NCBI RefSeq assembly: GCF_029784155.1
Contig: NC_073691.1
Coordinates: 146,322,496-146,386,495 of the forward strand
DNA length: 64,000 nt
Direction of reading: 5' to 3'
DNA from: Uranotaenia lowii
Lineage: Eukaryota > Arthropoda > Insecta > Diptera > Culicidae
Shown: one piece after another, positions 37,736 to 50,127 of the stretch
Layout of the letters: each line of letters begins with the position of its first letter
Numbering within the stretch: position 1 is the stretch's first letter
Notes under the pieces: model-generated
What the model was told of the DNA's origin: nothing
Databases searched by the model: none
What the model saw: only the letters and a program-made list of their open reading frames with translations
Translations under genes and position numbers: made by a program

Positions 37736-40700
37736 TCTGACATTTCCATCCCTAACTTTGATGTTATAGGATACAGTTTAGATTTTAAGTTTCGTCTATA
37801 ATTTATGATTTTCAGAGTTCTGTGTTCTGGGTTTGAGTATGGATGTGAGCTTAAAAATGTTCCAAAATAATCTTGCTATGTTCTGAGCAAATTTGTGAAT
37901 CAGAAGAATGAAGAATTTGTGATATCAGATTCATTAAAATGTTCGAGAATAGTTTTTTTTTATTAAAGAATTTTATGTTTTTAGCTTCGTTTCTCTGAAA
38001 CTAGAATTCAAGGAAAAATCTGTGTTCTCAAATGAACGAAAGGCAATAAATTGATTCAAAGCCAATTTTGTTAATTACACATTTTTCTTAAAATGTTTGA
38101 TTTTACTCAACTAAACAAATAAATTTTGTGAATTTTCATAAGTCACCATGAAAACAATAAATTAGTTCTATAAAAAAAAATAAGTACCAAAAAAGTTGTT
38201 TTTGTGATATGAAATGAATTTCTGATCTAGAAATTTATTCTGAATCTCGAAATAAAAATTTAATTTCGATTACTTATTTTTCGTACCAGAAATGGAAATG
38301 AAGTTTGCATTGACTGATTGAAATTGTAATTTTACTCTTCATCTGGAATTCTTCAAACAAACTCCATTCATTCGTGATAGCGAGACTGAAAAAGTGGTAT
38401 GAGTACATATAATACGTGATTTCTTATGACCAGGATTTTTTTAAACATTTTTTTCATCAATGAAAGGATGTCATTTTGGACACAATGAAGAGCAAAATCA
38501 CATAAAATTTGGAATAATGTTCTATCTTGCGGCCTTGACAAGTTAATGTATAGAGATGCCTTACCATGAAATATAAAAAACAAATATCGTCTAAGCCTAT
38601 TAATTTTTAAGACCCAGTATCGCGATGGAAATCGAACCCATACCTTTAATGAACTAGTGATAACCGTCACACGACGCTACCCTCCCGGTTTTTAAATTCC
38701 TGGTAATTTTCCAGTTATCCCGTTCGAGGTTTTTAAATAATAAATCATCTAGCGGGGGCTTTGAAAGTCAAGTTTAGCTGGAAATAATAACAGTGCCAGA
38801 AATACACAATAAAAAAGCATTTTTTTTAAACTGTTTTCTAACTTATGACAATCAACAAACAAACTCAAAAAAAAGTAAACTTAACTGATACGATTCAAAA
38901 TAAATCAGAATCAAAGTTATTTGATCAATCAATCAATTTAATCAATAAATAATTCGAAATGAAATGAAACAAACAAATTTCGAATAAATCCAGAATTTAA
39001 TCATTGGACATAAGCGTCAGTGCAAATAAGTAGAATACATAAAATACGTCACTAGATTTAAAAAGAAATCAAATCCGAATTCTAAAATAAATTTCAGATC
39101 AGGTCAGAAATAAACCAAGATTTTATAAACATTATTAAGCAAAATTATAACGATTTTTAATTATTAATCATATTTATTTACATTTCCATTCTTTTTTTTT
39201 TTCAATTGAAGGGTTGATCGAAAAATTCCTCTATTTTATCTTAAATTTTAAATAACATTTAATCACGAATTTAAATAAGAATTTTCCAAATAACCGTTTT
39301 AAACTTAGAAAATTTATTAAAAACACATAGATGATGTTTGAATTGAATTTGACGAAAAAGAAAATATTCAATTTCGCGTCAAGAGTGCCAGAGATGAAAG
39401 TTAGAGATGAAATTCTGTTTTTAAATTGAAATTCTTCCAGTTATCAAAATAAAAGGCTACAAAAAGTTGATTTTTTATAAATATGACTCCAAAAATATAA
39501 ATTAAAGCAATAAAAGTAAGTAAAACGTTTACACATTTTCAAGCGCGATTATAGTTTAAAAATTTAAGCTCTGAATATTTTGTCGCCTTCAATTGAAATA
39601 TTTGGTAGAAACCAAATTTTTCTTATTTGAAATCTAGATTTATTGGCTTCCAAGAAGATTATGTTTGCAGAACACAAAAATTCAGAGTTGAAAAACCAAG
39701 GTCAATTTGTTAATAATATTTCAAAATATTTCATTTGTTTGACTTTAAAATTCCGTAAATTTATTCAAAAATTAAAAATAATAGTTAACTTAATTTGTTG
39801 GTCTTATCTGTAAAATTTATGTTGTTTTAGTAAGAACATTTACAGATTTTGAAAGTGAAAATTCGTTTCATGAGGAACAAATTGATGACATGTGATGGAA
39901 ATGCTTTCAATCAAATTCTACTAATAAGCGATTTTCATGTTCATTGTCATAATTTTGAAATGTTCTTTCTGAAATAGTATAACTTTCGACGATAAGGTCG
40001 ATAAATAAAATTAACAAACATAACTAACGGAAATTAAACTACTCATAAATTAAAATATAATATGATGACTGCATCTGCAAAAAATTTGTAATGATTTAAC
40101 CCGTCGTTTTATAAAGTAAAAAATTTGCAACAATTAATGTATGAAAAAAGTCTGAAAGCCGAAAAACACATCCCGAAACATTATTCTGAATTATATCCAT
40201 AATCCAAATTGTGATTCTGGATCAGAAAATTTGATTCGATGTTTCATACTTCATTTAACAAACTGCGTACAAAATACGAGATATCTCGTTTTATCGGTCG
40301 CAAGGACTGTGCTAAGCTTAGAAACATAACTCTAATGTTCTATATTTAATAATCAAAGTATATTCGACAAAATTAAACACAACACTTCTAGTACCTTAAG
40401 GATACTAAATTCGTACAATTTGATTCAGTGGTTTCTGAGATAAATATTGCTAAATTTCGGTGTTTTCCGGCTTAACTTTCTTCGTAGTCTTCAATGTGTT
40501 TAAATTTAAAAAAAATTAAAAACTAAATTTTATTTTGAATTTGAAAAAAAATAATAAAAAAAGAAACACTTTAAATGTGAAGTTTTATCACGTTTAAATG
40601 TTATTTCAGGCTTCCATCTGTTTTATTTGTTTATATAAAGCTTTGAAATTGCCTTAAACAAATTCAGGCTTATTCTAAATCTTTATTGATTTTTTGTATT

Positions 40701-41000
40701 CAAATTTTCGAAAAGTGACCCATTTTAGCGCTTCCGTATTTTAACGAGATAAGCCATTGTGTCCATGCCAATGTTCATACTAGAAACACGTAGATAGGAA
40801 AAATTACACTTCAAATTAGCACTCGATTATAGGAACAGCGATATTAAACCATAATTCGGTAGACCAACCAGGTGGATCGGTGTCTCAGTACAAAAAAAAA
40901 AAACAAACCAAAGCAACAACTATCGAATAAAATCACATAAAATCACCACGCATCGCTTAACAAGTACATCGGTTCACTATCGATAGAATATTGTTTATAG
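37736..41000. other. Long AT-rich intergenic stretch with a degenerate tRNA-like block
   Basis: About 3.2 kb with no supported gene. On the - strand at 38695-38618 a B-box/T-arm (ATGG-GTTCGATTT-CCAT) follows a weak A-box, probably an old SINE head. Sequence near 40370-40410 is shared with the element at 26.3-27.6 kb. The rest is A/T-rich low-complexity DNA. Confidence 0.4.
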
Positions 41001-41660
41001 GTACAGAGCTCGCGTATTTACCACCAAAAAAAACAAACTTTCGGAAACGCCACGATAGCTCTCGGATCGATCAAGAAACACTTCCGTTCCGGACGGCAAT
41101 CAACACGAGGACTAAATCTGTTCGGATCGAAAGTTTCCACTATAAGAGCGATTCGCTGCGAGCACCTGCCGATGCATAATGAAGATCACCCGTCCGTCAT
41201 CATACCTCATAGCTAGGGTTGAGGCGCTCGGGAGTTTCGCGTTCGTATCACCCTTCGCGTAGATTAGGCTGCGGAAAATCAGACCCGGAGAGCGAACTTG
41301 ACGGAAAACAATGACCAATAGATATAGGTAGTCCTCCGTCGGTAATAATAATTGTCCAGTATCTCCGCAAAATCTCAGTCGCGGCGCGGTTACGAATAAA
41401 GACAATCAATGTTGAAAAGAGTACATCGAAAATCGGTTGACGAACTGCGCGCGCTCTCCCACGTAACGGGTGCTCACTAAAAGTGAGAATAACTTAAGTA
41501 CCTTCCTGTAAGAAAGTTCCCGGCATGCATAGCAGTTTTCTTCAGATGAGTCAGAAAAAACCACCTCTGTTTAAATTTTTACATCAGCTCTAGCTCAACT
41601 GTGTTGAGGCGTCGACAGTACACCGCAGTTGGGAGCGATAAAAATTGAACCACAGTGAGT
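41001..41660. other. Unique higher-GC block, possibly promoter or untranslated exon
   Basis: GC content rises abruptly from the AT-rich flank and no repeat structure is visible. It contains TATAAG at about 41142, a perfect ATCGATAG word at its left side and a GCAGTTGGGAG initiator-like word near 41627. Short ORFs occur on both strands without homology I recognise. Function unknown. Confidence 0.25.
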
Positions 41661-41687
41661 TCAAGAGCGAACGAATCACCCGAGAAG

Positions 41688-42062
41688 CAGAGATGCCAAT
41701 GTGCCTGATTTTCCTGACAACCTGATAAGCCATTGATTTTGCCTGATTTTTACGAATGTGATGAAAAATGGGTAGTAAGGAATTGGATTAGCTACCAAAG
41801 TGAAAATGTGACTGAATCAAAGCAATGAAAGGTTCCCCTTAGCTATTATTCAAAAGGGGGGATTAAAAGGAATCTTTCGATTACTTTGATTCAGTAGAAT
41901 TATTCAACCAAAAAGGCTCACAACACATTTTAGAGTGAAATTATGGGTCGATGACCAAAAAAAAGGTCATCACTTTGAGCGAAATTTCCGTCACTTTAAC
42001 GTAACCTGATTTTTATTTCACCAGTTCCCTGATTAAAAACATAAATTTTGGCAACCCTGCCG
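41688..42062. mobile_element. Probable MITE with imperfect TGCCAA-type termini
   Basis: Left GCAGAGATGCCAA...CCTGATTTT and right, reverse-complemented, GCAGGGTTGCCAAAATT...AATCAGG are similar but imperfect. The words CCTGATTT and TGATTTT recur inside. A related pair of ends occurs at 55070-55210. Confidence 0.35.
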
Positions 42063-42273
42063 AGAAGTGAAGAGGAGAAGCAAGAAATAATCTGAAATTG
42101 TTCTTGCCTTCTTGGCTACTTGCCTTTAAGAGCGGTCCCAACGGTGTATGGAAAATACGATTTTGGACCACGCTATAACAGTCCGTTTGGCACCGGTGGC
42201 GTAAATTGCTGTTTTTGCACAGTTATCGATTTCAAAATTTCCAACCGTTATACGCCTTTGTTCCAAATACATG

Positions 42274-42991
42274 CACGCTCTTTTTTTTTTAACTCAAAAT
42301 GAAGTATGACCAAGGTTCAAAACATAGTTCGATTCTATGAACTTAAAGTTAAGTACCCTTTTTCCTCCTTGCGATGGATCAAAACGGAGTTCGAACTGCG
42401 AACTCAAAATTGATCCCTTTTTTTTCCTTCGGAGAGGGATCAAAGCTGAGTTTGACCTTATGAACTAAAAATTGAACTCTCTTTGTTGGACTGAAAACAC
42501 TTAGCAAGTTCAGTCCGAACCGGAACAGCAACCAACGAACACGTCGCAAAATTTTGTCGTTCCGAAACAATTACCGGAAGACTATGATGGAACTTCATAA
42601 TGAAATGCATGTTTACCGTGTCAGCATAAAATTCTGTCCGTCATTGTCATCATATGGTGAGCGGCTTGGAATATCCGGAAACTTCCGGATGTTGTTTACT
42701 TCCCGTGGGAAGTAACATTCGGAACTTTCCACCGCTCTGTAATTGCAATGCAATGTACCGGAACAGCAACATCCGGGTACAACAAATTTTAATCATCATT
42801 CGATTCCCTGAAAATCAGCTACCCTCGAAAAAAAAGGATAAATTCGAGTTCGGCTGCCGAACTTAGTATTGAGTATGCCTATCAGAACTTAGTTTTGCTA
42901 TTGCTCAGTCAAACTCAAAGTTGAGGGAAGCCACCGAAGTGATGTTTTGAACCAAAACTACTTAATTTTGAGTTTAAAAAAAAAGAGCGTG
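42274..42991. mobile_element. Foldback/MITE element with CACGCTC-T(n)-AACTCAAAAT termini
   Basis: 718 bp. Left CACGCTCTTTTTTTTTTAAC then TCAAAATGAAGT; right is the reverse complement of CACGCTCTTTTTTTTTAAAC then TCAAAATTAAGT, and GGTTCAAAAC is shared further in. Inner segments repeat words such as AACTCAAAATTGA and GGGATCAAA. No transposase. Confidence 0.6.
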
Positions 42992-44159
42992 TGTTAATTT
43001 GAAACTGGATTCTAAACAATACGACGGACCGATTTTGACGTTTGGGGTTCACGGTGAGAAAATTTTAGCCAATGAAGATTATTTTCACACATGTTTGGGT
43101 TACATTGAGTGTCATAGTTATTTCTTTTTGAGATAAATAAATATAATTTAAATGTTTTTTTTTCGCTTCAATCAGCCAATACGTAACATAAATTGAGTAC
43201 CTGTACGGTTGCAGGTGCTCTAATGTATTGTCGTCTAGCACGATAGGAAGTGGAGGAAAAAAACAGCACTGCTGTGCAGTGTGCTGAGTTATGGAACAAG
43301 CTTGCAAAAAATCAACTCAACGAGTAAAAATCGGCTCATACGAACGTGAGTGTGAGGCGGAACAGAACCAAAATCCACCCCAGGCTGAGCGAGAGTGAAA
43401 TAAAATCAAAATTCCTTTTTGAACCTTACTCACCAAGCACCGCATACTCGCTCCAAAAAAAAATCGCTCAAGTGGTGAGTAGAGTCAAATTAGATGACTA
43501 GAAAATCTGCTCAGCACAGCACATGTGGTTTTTTCTTCGGTGGTGAGTTGAGCAGACAAGCAAGGAGCCTGAGTCTGATCAGAAAAAAATCCGTAGAGTA
43601 AAAATAAAATCCGCTCACAGGTAGGCTGATTTTAAATCCTTGAGTCGGGAAGAGTCTCTTGGTTTTGAGTTTTGACTCGCTTGAGTATTTTATTTTGATT
43701 GACTCGGTTGAGTATTTTTTTTGACTCGCTTGAGTATTTTTGTTTTGACTCCGATTCTTTTCAGCTAGCTTGATTTTTTTTAGATTTTGACTCAAGGTTT
43801 TTCTGGCTTGCTGGAGTTGTTTGATTTTGACCGGCCTGAGTCGTTTTTTCTACTCGCTTGAGGCGTATGGAGTTTGGCTCGGCTCGTCGTTCGTGTGGAG
43901 TGCACTGGTAGAGATGATTGATTTCTTTACCTGTATTATACAGGCTGTATATACCGGGACATGCGTCGGGTGTCTGGTTTGAACCAATGTTCTATTCGCG
44001 CTGTTTGCTTTCGTCGCTGATTGTAGTGCGCTATATAAATTACAAGAGAGTTTTTAATTTCTATCTGTAAATATAATTCATTTAGAAACTGTTTTGAAAA
44101 ATGACGGCATAAGCCAATTAAGTTTGTAATCATACAAGAAACAATACATTAACGCAATT
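42992..44159. other. Intergenic DNA with a CTCGCTTGAGTA low-complexity patch
   Basis: At 43670-43810 the phrase TTTTGACTCGCTTGAGTATT is repeated with decay, and at 43440-43560 GCTCA-rich words dominate. No gene supported. Confidence 0.45.
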
Positions 44160-44815
44160 ATTTATTATGGTTCATTTTAAAATTTTCAAAACAACTTTAC
44201 ATTTTGAATGATCATTGCGTTTGAAATTTTAAAACTTTAACTCGAAATAAAGAATTCACTTTCAAAAATTCAAAATTTGATATTTTTAATACAAATTTTA
44301 TGGTTGACAATTAAAATTTTGAAATTCATATCTTAAAGTCAAAAATAAGCATTCAACATGCAAAATGCACAATTCCAAATTCCATATTAAAAATTCAAAC
44401 TTCAGCCATCAAATTTCCAAATTATAAATTCAAAATTCCAGAGAAAAAATTCAAAACGCAAAATTTAAAATGCGAAATTAGAAATTCAAAATTCAAAATT
44501 GAACCTACAAAATGCATAACTATAAATTCCAAATTCCAGATTGAAAATTCAGAATTATAATGCAAAAAATATAATTCAAAAATTAAAACAACAAATTGAA
44601 AATACAACATTTGAAATTAATTATTCAAAATTCAAAATTCTATTTTTAAAATTCAAAATTTAAAATGAAAAATCTTAAATTTAAAATTCAAAATTTAAAT
44701 TTAGAAATTCTAAATTCAATTTAAGTACTTAAATTCAAAACTTTCTAAATTCAATAATTTAAATTTAACATTCAAAATGTTGTATTCAAAATTCAACATT
44801 CAAAATACCCCTGCT
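44160..44815. repeat. Degenerate AAATTCAAA simple-sequence expansion
   Basis: About 650 bp built from ever-varying copies of AAATTCAAAATT; no fixed long period, no gene. Confidence 0.8.
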
Positions 44816-44877
44816 TTTCCTTTTCAATGGAAAACACTTAGAATCTTTTTGAAGTTGGGAAAATCTTAGCTTTGAGA

Positions 44878-45195
44878 CTAAGAACATGATACATGAGACC
44901 TGAGACCTGCGACCTGAGACCTGAGACTTGAGACATGAGACATGAGACACGAGACATGAGACCTGAGACAAGAAATATGAAACATTAGAAATTAGACATA
45001 AGACCTGAGACCTAAGACCTAAGACCTGAGACCTGGAACCTGAGACCAGGAACCTGAGACAAGGGATATTAGACTTGAGACCGCAGCATTAGACATGAGA
45101 TTTAGAACATGAGACCTGAGGCATGAGACAAGAGCCATGAAACATGAGACCTGAGACCTGAGACATGAGAATTTGGACCTGAGACCGGAGACAAG
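44878..45195. repeat. TGAGACC/TGAGACA heptamer array, left arm
   Basis: Roughly 45 copies of a 7-bp unit (TGAGACC, TGAGACA, with variants) in direct orientation. It is mirrored by the reverse-complement array at 45935-46378. Confidence 0.85.
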
Positions 45196-45934
45196 CTACT
45201 AGTATTAGTACCGCGAGAAATTAGTTTAGCTCCGATTGACTTGTAGGTGACGAAAAATAGTGTCGCGATTTCGCTAGAACAAGCTACTAGGGTTAGTACC
45301 GCGAGAAATTAGTTAAGTTCCGATTTCAACTTTCAACCGGTCAAGTAAAAGGGTTTGACTTGTAGGTGACGAAAAATAGTATCGCGAGATCACTAGTACA
45401 AGCTACTAGTCAAGTGAAAGGGTTTAACTAATAGGTAACGAAAACAAGTCTCGCGAGAAATTAGTTTAGCTCCGATCTCAACTTGCGATTCCTCTCGTGA
45501 AAGGGTTCGACTTGTGAGTGTTGAAATCGGAGCTAAACTAGTTTCTCGCGGTACTAACACTAGTAGCTTGTACTACCGAATTCACGTTACTATTTTTCGT
45601 AACCTACAAGTCAAACCCTTTCACTAGAGGGGTCGTCAGTTGAAATCGGAATTCAACTAATTTTTCGCGGTAAAAACACTAGTAGCTTGCACTAGCGATC
45701 TCGCGACACTATTTTTCGTCATCTACAAGTCAAACCCTTTCACTTGACCGGTCGAAAGTTGAAATAAAGCTAAAGCTAAACTGATTTCTCGCGGTACTAA
45801 CACTAGTAGCTTGTACTAGCGAACTCGCGACACTATTTTTCGTCAGCTACAAGTCAATCCCTTTCACTAGAGGGGTCGCAAGTTGAAAGCAGAGCTAAAC
45901 TTATTTTTCGCAGTAATAACACTAGTAGCTTGTC
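45196..45934. repeat. About 120-bp units in inverted halves forming a symmetric core
   Basis: Units contain CAAGCTACTAGTATTAGTAC, CGCGAGAAATTAGTTTAGCT, then GACTTGTAGGTGACGAAAAA and TAGTGTCGCGA. About three run in direct orientation at 45196-45515, then about four in reverse complement at 45519-45934. The turning point is near 45516-45520. No ORF. With the flanking heptamer arrays the whole 44878-46378 is a large symmetric structure. Confidence 0.8.
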
Positions 45935-46378
45935 TCAGGTCTAAAGTCTCATGTCTCAGGTCTAATCTTTCATGGCTTTTGTCTCATGCCTCAGGTCTTA
46001 TGTCTCATGTCTTAGGTCTCAGGTCTCATGTCTAAGGTCTCATGTCTAATTTCTAATTTTTCATGTCTCTTGTCTCAGGTCTCATATCTCATGTCTCATG
46101 CCTCAGGTGTCATGTCTTAAGTCTCAAGTCTCATGTCTCTGGTCTCATGTCCCATGTCTCAGGTCTCGTGTTTTATGTCTTAGGTTTCTAGTCTCAGGTC
46201 TCAGGTCTCTGGTCTAATGTCCCATGTCTTTGGTCTCATTTTTCAGGTCTCAGATCTCAGGTCCCTGGACTCAGGTCTCACGTGTCATGTCTAAAGTCTC
46301 AGGTCTCAGATCCCAGGTCTCATGTCTCTAGTTCACATTCTCAAGTCTCAGGTATCAAGTCTCAGGTCTTAAGTGTCA
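45935..46378. repeat. Reverse-complement heptamer array (GGTCTCA/TGTCTCA), right arm
   Basis: About 60 variants of TGTCTCA/GGTCTCA in tandem, the complement of the left arm at 44878-45195. Confidence 0.85.
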
Positions 46379-46412
46379 GAACTTCAGAGCTGCAAAATTT
46401 GAATGGTTTTTC

Positions 46413-46600
46413 AACACGGTTTTCGGGAATTAACACGGTTTTTTTACACGGTTTTCGGGAATTAGCACGTTTTTTTACACGGTTTTCGGGAATTAACACG
46501 GTTTTTTTACACGGTTTTCGGGAATTAGCACGGTTTTTTACACGGTTTTCGGGAATTAACACGGTTTTTTTTGCACGGTTTTTTTACGCGATACGTATAT
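46413..46600. repeat. Minisatellite, about 37-bp unit, five copies
   Basis: The unit AACACGGTTTTTTTACACGG followed by TTTTCGGGAATT is repeated nearly perfectly; both strands are open through it only because of the repeat. Confidence 0.85.
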
Positions 46601-46619
46601 CAGTGTAAAAAAAAACCTT

Positions 46620-46862
46620 ACTGTATTTGATTTTTGCCTTCCGTTTTGCGTTCTGTAGTTGCTTATTCATGCTCTTCATTTGCCCGGAAAGATTGATATT
46701 TCTAAAGACATCCATGGACATATTTTCCTCATTCGAACTACAGCGGTAGTGACGTGGGTATGTTTAACAAGAAGTTGTTGGTAGCGTTCAGTTAAAGTAT
46801 TTAATCTAGCATTCAGGCCTTGGTTCCGAAAATCAGCATTTCTTAAGAAATTGCATTTATAA
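46620..46862 (-). pseudogene. Coding remnant of unknown origin
   Basis: The - strand reads ADFRNQGLNARLNTLTERYQ then QLLVKHTHVTTAVVRMRK, and after a one-base shift MSMDVFRNINLSGQMKSMNK followed by QLQNAKRKAKIKY. The composition (helical, basic) looks like real protein with one frameshift. I cannot assign a family; a transposon-encoded helper or transposase N-terminus is possible. Confidence 0.35.
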
Positions 46863-46867
46863 TTATA

Positions 46868-47442
46868 CTAGCTGATTTTACCCGGCCTTGCTCGGGTTCA
46901 TTCAAAATATAAATCAAAATGAGTCGTTGACTTCTAGAAATTATAGAAGCTTTGTATTCATAATAATAAAAAATTTGACCCATGTTTGGTCAAGTTAACT
47001 TTGTAAATTTTGTAAATCTTTGTAAAGCTTTGATTGAGATTATCAACTGCGTTTATCGTTTTCATAATATTGAAAAACTCATAGTTATGAGGTGACAATT
47101 TCCAATGTATGCTTATTCATCCTATCACGAAAAACATGTTAACCCACCCTTTTTTATGGAGATTTAATAGATTTGGCCTTATTTTTTATCTTCAAATATT
47201 AAAACTGTTATTTTTTATCTTTCCCTTTTCCCATCTAATGAAAATCTCTACTGGAGTTTATACCGTCAAACAGGCCATCATGCAACAGCGGGGTTAGATG
47301 CAACATTTATATAACACCACACTGAATCAATTTTTAATTTAATTTATTGTAATAAAGTTATCTTTTAATGATAACAAAACGATGGTGGCATGATTTCTCG
47401 CATCTTAAGCTATTTTTTAAGTTTTTTATTTTTATATAAAAC
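46868..47442 (+). mobile_element. Partial copy of the ACTAGCTGA...CCCGG element
   Basis: Starts ACTAGCTGATTTTACCCGGC then CTTGCTCGGG, the same kind of opening as the longer copy at 47443, but its interior is different and decayed and the microsatellite end is absent. GCAACAGCGGGGTTAGATGC at about 47281 resembles the GGGGTAAAATGCAAC element at 49.55 kb. Confidence 0.45.
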
Positions 47443-49352
47443 TAGCTGACCCGGTGTGCTTTGCTACACCATTCCAAATCAAATGATATTTTCAAAAATT
47501 ATTAAAAATTTTATTGTTTTATTGGCATTATTTTGAATCAAATTATAACATAATTCATAAGCAACCGCTATAAAACGAATTGCAACACAAAGATAACTTA
47601 AACTAATATTCTGAATCTTGCTCTATAAATTTGTGTTAAAGATCTGATAATTTTAATCCGTCTGGAGGGTCTCTAATTAATCGTACGCAAACAATCCAAC
47701 TTATTAAATATGGTTGTTTTTGCTTGATATGCTCTGGATTTATGCTAAACTGATAAAAGAGCCCCCCTACCTTTCCCTTCACCCCCTGCTGAATGGAGGA
47801 CGTGATCTTTAATAATCATACCAATTTTTTTCGTTCCCAAAAATCCTTTTATATCAAATATAGTTCCATTGGTTAATAAGTTTTTATGCTTTAAAACAAA
47901 ATTTATATGGAGCGCCTTCCTTTCTTTCCCTCTCTACTCTGTAAAGCGTAAGGGTCTAACAATCGTAGAAACATATCTCGTAACCAAGTACCTTTCCATG
48001 CCATATTTGTTTCCATTTGTTGGCTTCGAAAGCATAGAATCATACCAAAATGATTTTCCATGTTAAGTTTTGTCCATTTCTCGGATATTGTAAAAAAAAG
48101 TTAAATGTAGGCCTCCACTTCCCTTCCTATATATCCAATTTTATCATCCTTCTGCAAGAAAGGAATTGTTTCACATAGAAAAAGTATTTTCGTACTCAAA
48201 TACTTTTTGATGCCAAATTTGATTTCATTTGCTCGATTAATTCTCGAGTAATGCAAAAAAATGTATGGAAGCCCCCCTTTCCCTCTTTATGTCTTTCGGC
48301 TGAAAAAAGGTGGGGCTTTAATTTATAAAAGAAACATTTTTCGTATCCAAATACCCTCACATGCCAAATATAGTTCCATTTGCTCGATCAGCTCTCCAGT
48401 TATAAAGAAATTGTAAGAGCGACCTCTCCTTCACCTTTTCATCCACCTTTTTGAAGGAGTGAGGGATATCAAATATTCACGGGAGCATTTCTCGTACCCA
48501 AATATCGTTCCATGCCTAATTTGGTTCCATTTGCTGTTGTAGTTCTTGAGTTATGCAGTAAAAATTGTATGATACTCCCCTCCCTCTTTCATTTCTCTTC
48601 GCTAGTAGAAGGAAGGGGTCTCAAACAATCATTAGAACTTGTCACGTTCCCAAATACCCGCCCATGCCAAGTTTGATTATATTTGCTTAATAAGTTTTTG
48701 AATTATGTAAAAATATATAAAAGAACCCCCCCCCCGTTTTAAATCTCCCTTCTGGAAAGAGGGAGGGGTCTCAAATAATCATAAACATATTTTTCGTATC
48801 CAAACACCCTTCCATGCCAAATTTGGTTCCATTTGCTTTATTAGTTTTTGAATTATGTAAAAAAATATTAAAGAGGGCCCCTCCCCCTTTCTACTGCCAA
48901 GATGGAGGGGTCTCAAATAATAATTGAAATATTTTTCGTACCCAAATACCTTCCCATGAAAAATTTGGTTCCAATATCTTGATTAGTTTTCGAGTTATAT
49001 AAAAAAATGTAAGGTAGCCCCCCTTCCTCCTTCCTATCACCCCACTGAGAGGAGGGAGGGGTATCTTATATTCATAGAAATATTTCTCGTTCCTTAATAC
49101 CACCCCATGCCAAATTTGATACCATTTGCTTGATTGGTTCTTGAGTTATGCGAAAAATTGTCTTTTGTTTGTGAGGCCCCTCCTCCCCTTCATAAGAGAG
49201 AGAGGGGTCTCAAACCATAATAGGAACCTTCCCCGGCCTCCAATACCCCCACCTGCCAAGTTTCACGCATATCGGTTCAGTTGTTTCCGAGTCTATAGGG
49301 AACAGACAGACAGACAGACAGACAGACAGAAATTCATTTTTATATATATAGA
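47443..49352 (+). mobile_element. mini-me/Helentron-like element with internal approx. 150-bp tandem units and (GACA)n
   Basis: Opens ACTAGCTGACCCGGTGTGCT and closes with the conserved phrase CGGTTCAGTTGTTTCCGAGT, CTATAGGGAACAGACAGACA, a (GACA)n run (about 49303-49330) and TTTTTATATATATAG. A core flanked by (GTCY)n and (TA)n is the description of mini-me elements of Diptera; DINE/Helentron elements share the central microsatellite. The interior consists of about ten diverged units of about 110-170 bp, each with CCCCTCC...GGAGGGGTCTCAAATAAT, a TTTTTCGTACCCAAATACC box and CATGCCAAATTTGGTTCCAT. No replicase is encoded. Class assignment is tentative. Confidence 0.6.
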
Positions 49353-49550
49353 TTTGAAAAATCGTGCAATAATTGTACAAATTTTAACATTTTTCGGTGC
49401 CGAAAAAAACTATACCTAGTATGACGGATTGGCTTGATAATATTACCTACAAACTTTTTACTGGTTTCCTCATGCTATACCAACACTATTGGTGTAAAAA
49501 TATTTTTCGAACAATCACCCAATTTTTTTAAATAAATATTTTTATAATTC

Positions 49551-50127
49551 AGTAAGGTGGCTGGGGTAAAATGCAACAAAATGCAAATCAAAGAAACACC
49601 TCGTAAATCTCGTTTCCATGTGCTGCAATATGAATGTTTTGCATCAAGCATTTGTAAACATTGAAATTTCTTTCATCCAAACATGTATTTTCATGATTTC
49701 AGATTGTAGATTTTTACTTAGTATTATTGAACCCCTAAATGTATGCAGCATCCTTATTTTCAGAAAAAATGTGAAAATTAGTTTTTTTACAGTCCAAAAA
49801 CTTACTGCAATTTGTGTGTCATGCGTAATGGTCTTTAAGGCATCCCAAATATATTCAAAACTATAAATTTTCATACGTGTTCATGAGATTTTTCATTAAA
49901 ACAAAGTTTGTTGCATGTTACCCCATTTTCTAAGGAGGGTGAAAATCGCATGTTTTTAGAAAATTAAAAATAACTAAAGAAACCAATAATTTTTCTAACT
50001 ACGCCAATTTGATGTCCCATCATCCTTGAAACATTTGATGCATAAGAGGTAGGATTAACTGTGAACATAAGTTTTTTAGAAGCCATTGAAGTTGAAAATT
50101 GTTGCATGTTGCCCCAGTTGACGGTAC
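49551..50127. mobile_element. MITE with GGGGTAAAATGCAAC-type termini
   Basis: Left AGTAAGGTGGCTGGGGTAAA then ATGCAAC; right, reverse-complemented, AGTACCGTCAACTGGGGCAA then CATGCAAC. 577 bp. An internal GTTGCATGTTACCCCA at 49911 is a further copy of the end. No ORF of note. Confidence 0.6.

Noticed and set aside
44878..46378. A CRISPR-like array
   Set aside because: Units are contiguous heptamers or 120-bp repeats without unique spacers, in an insect nuclear genome.
47109..49419. Short ORFs with Gln-Thr-Asp-Arg repeats and others across the 47-49 kb repeat
   Set aside because: They result from (GACA)n and tandem units; no conserved protein features.
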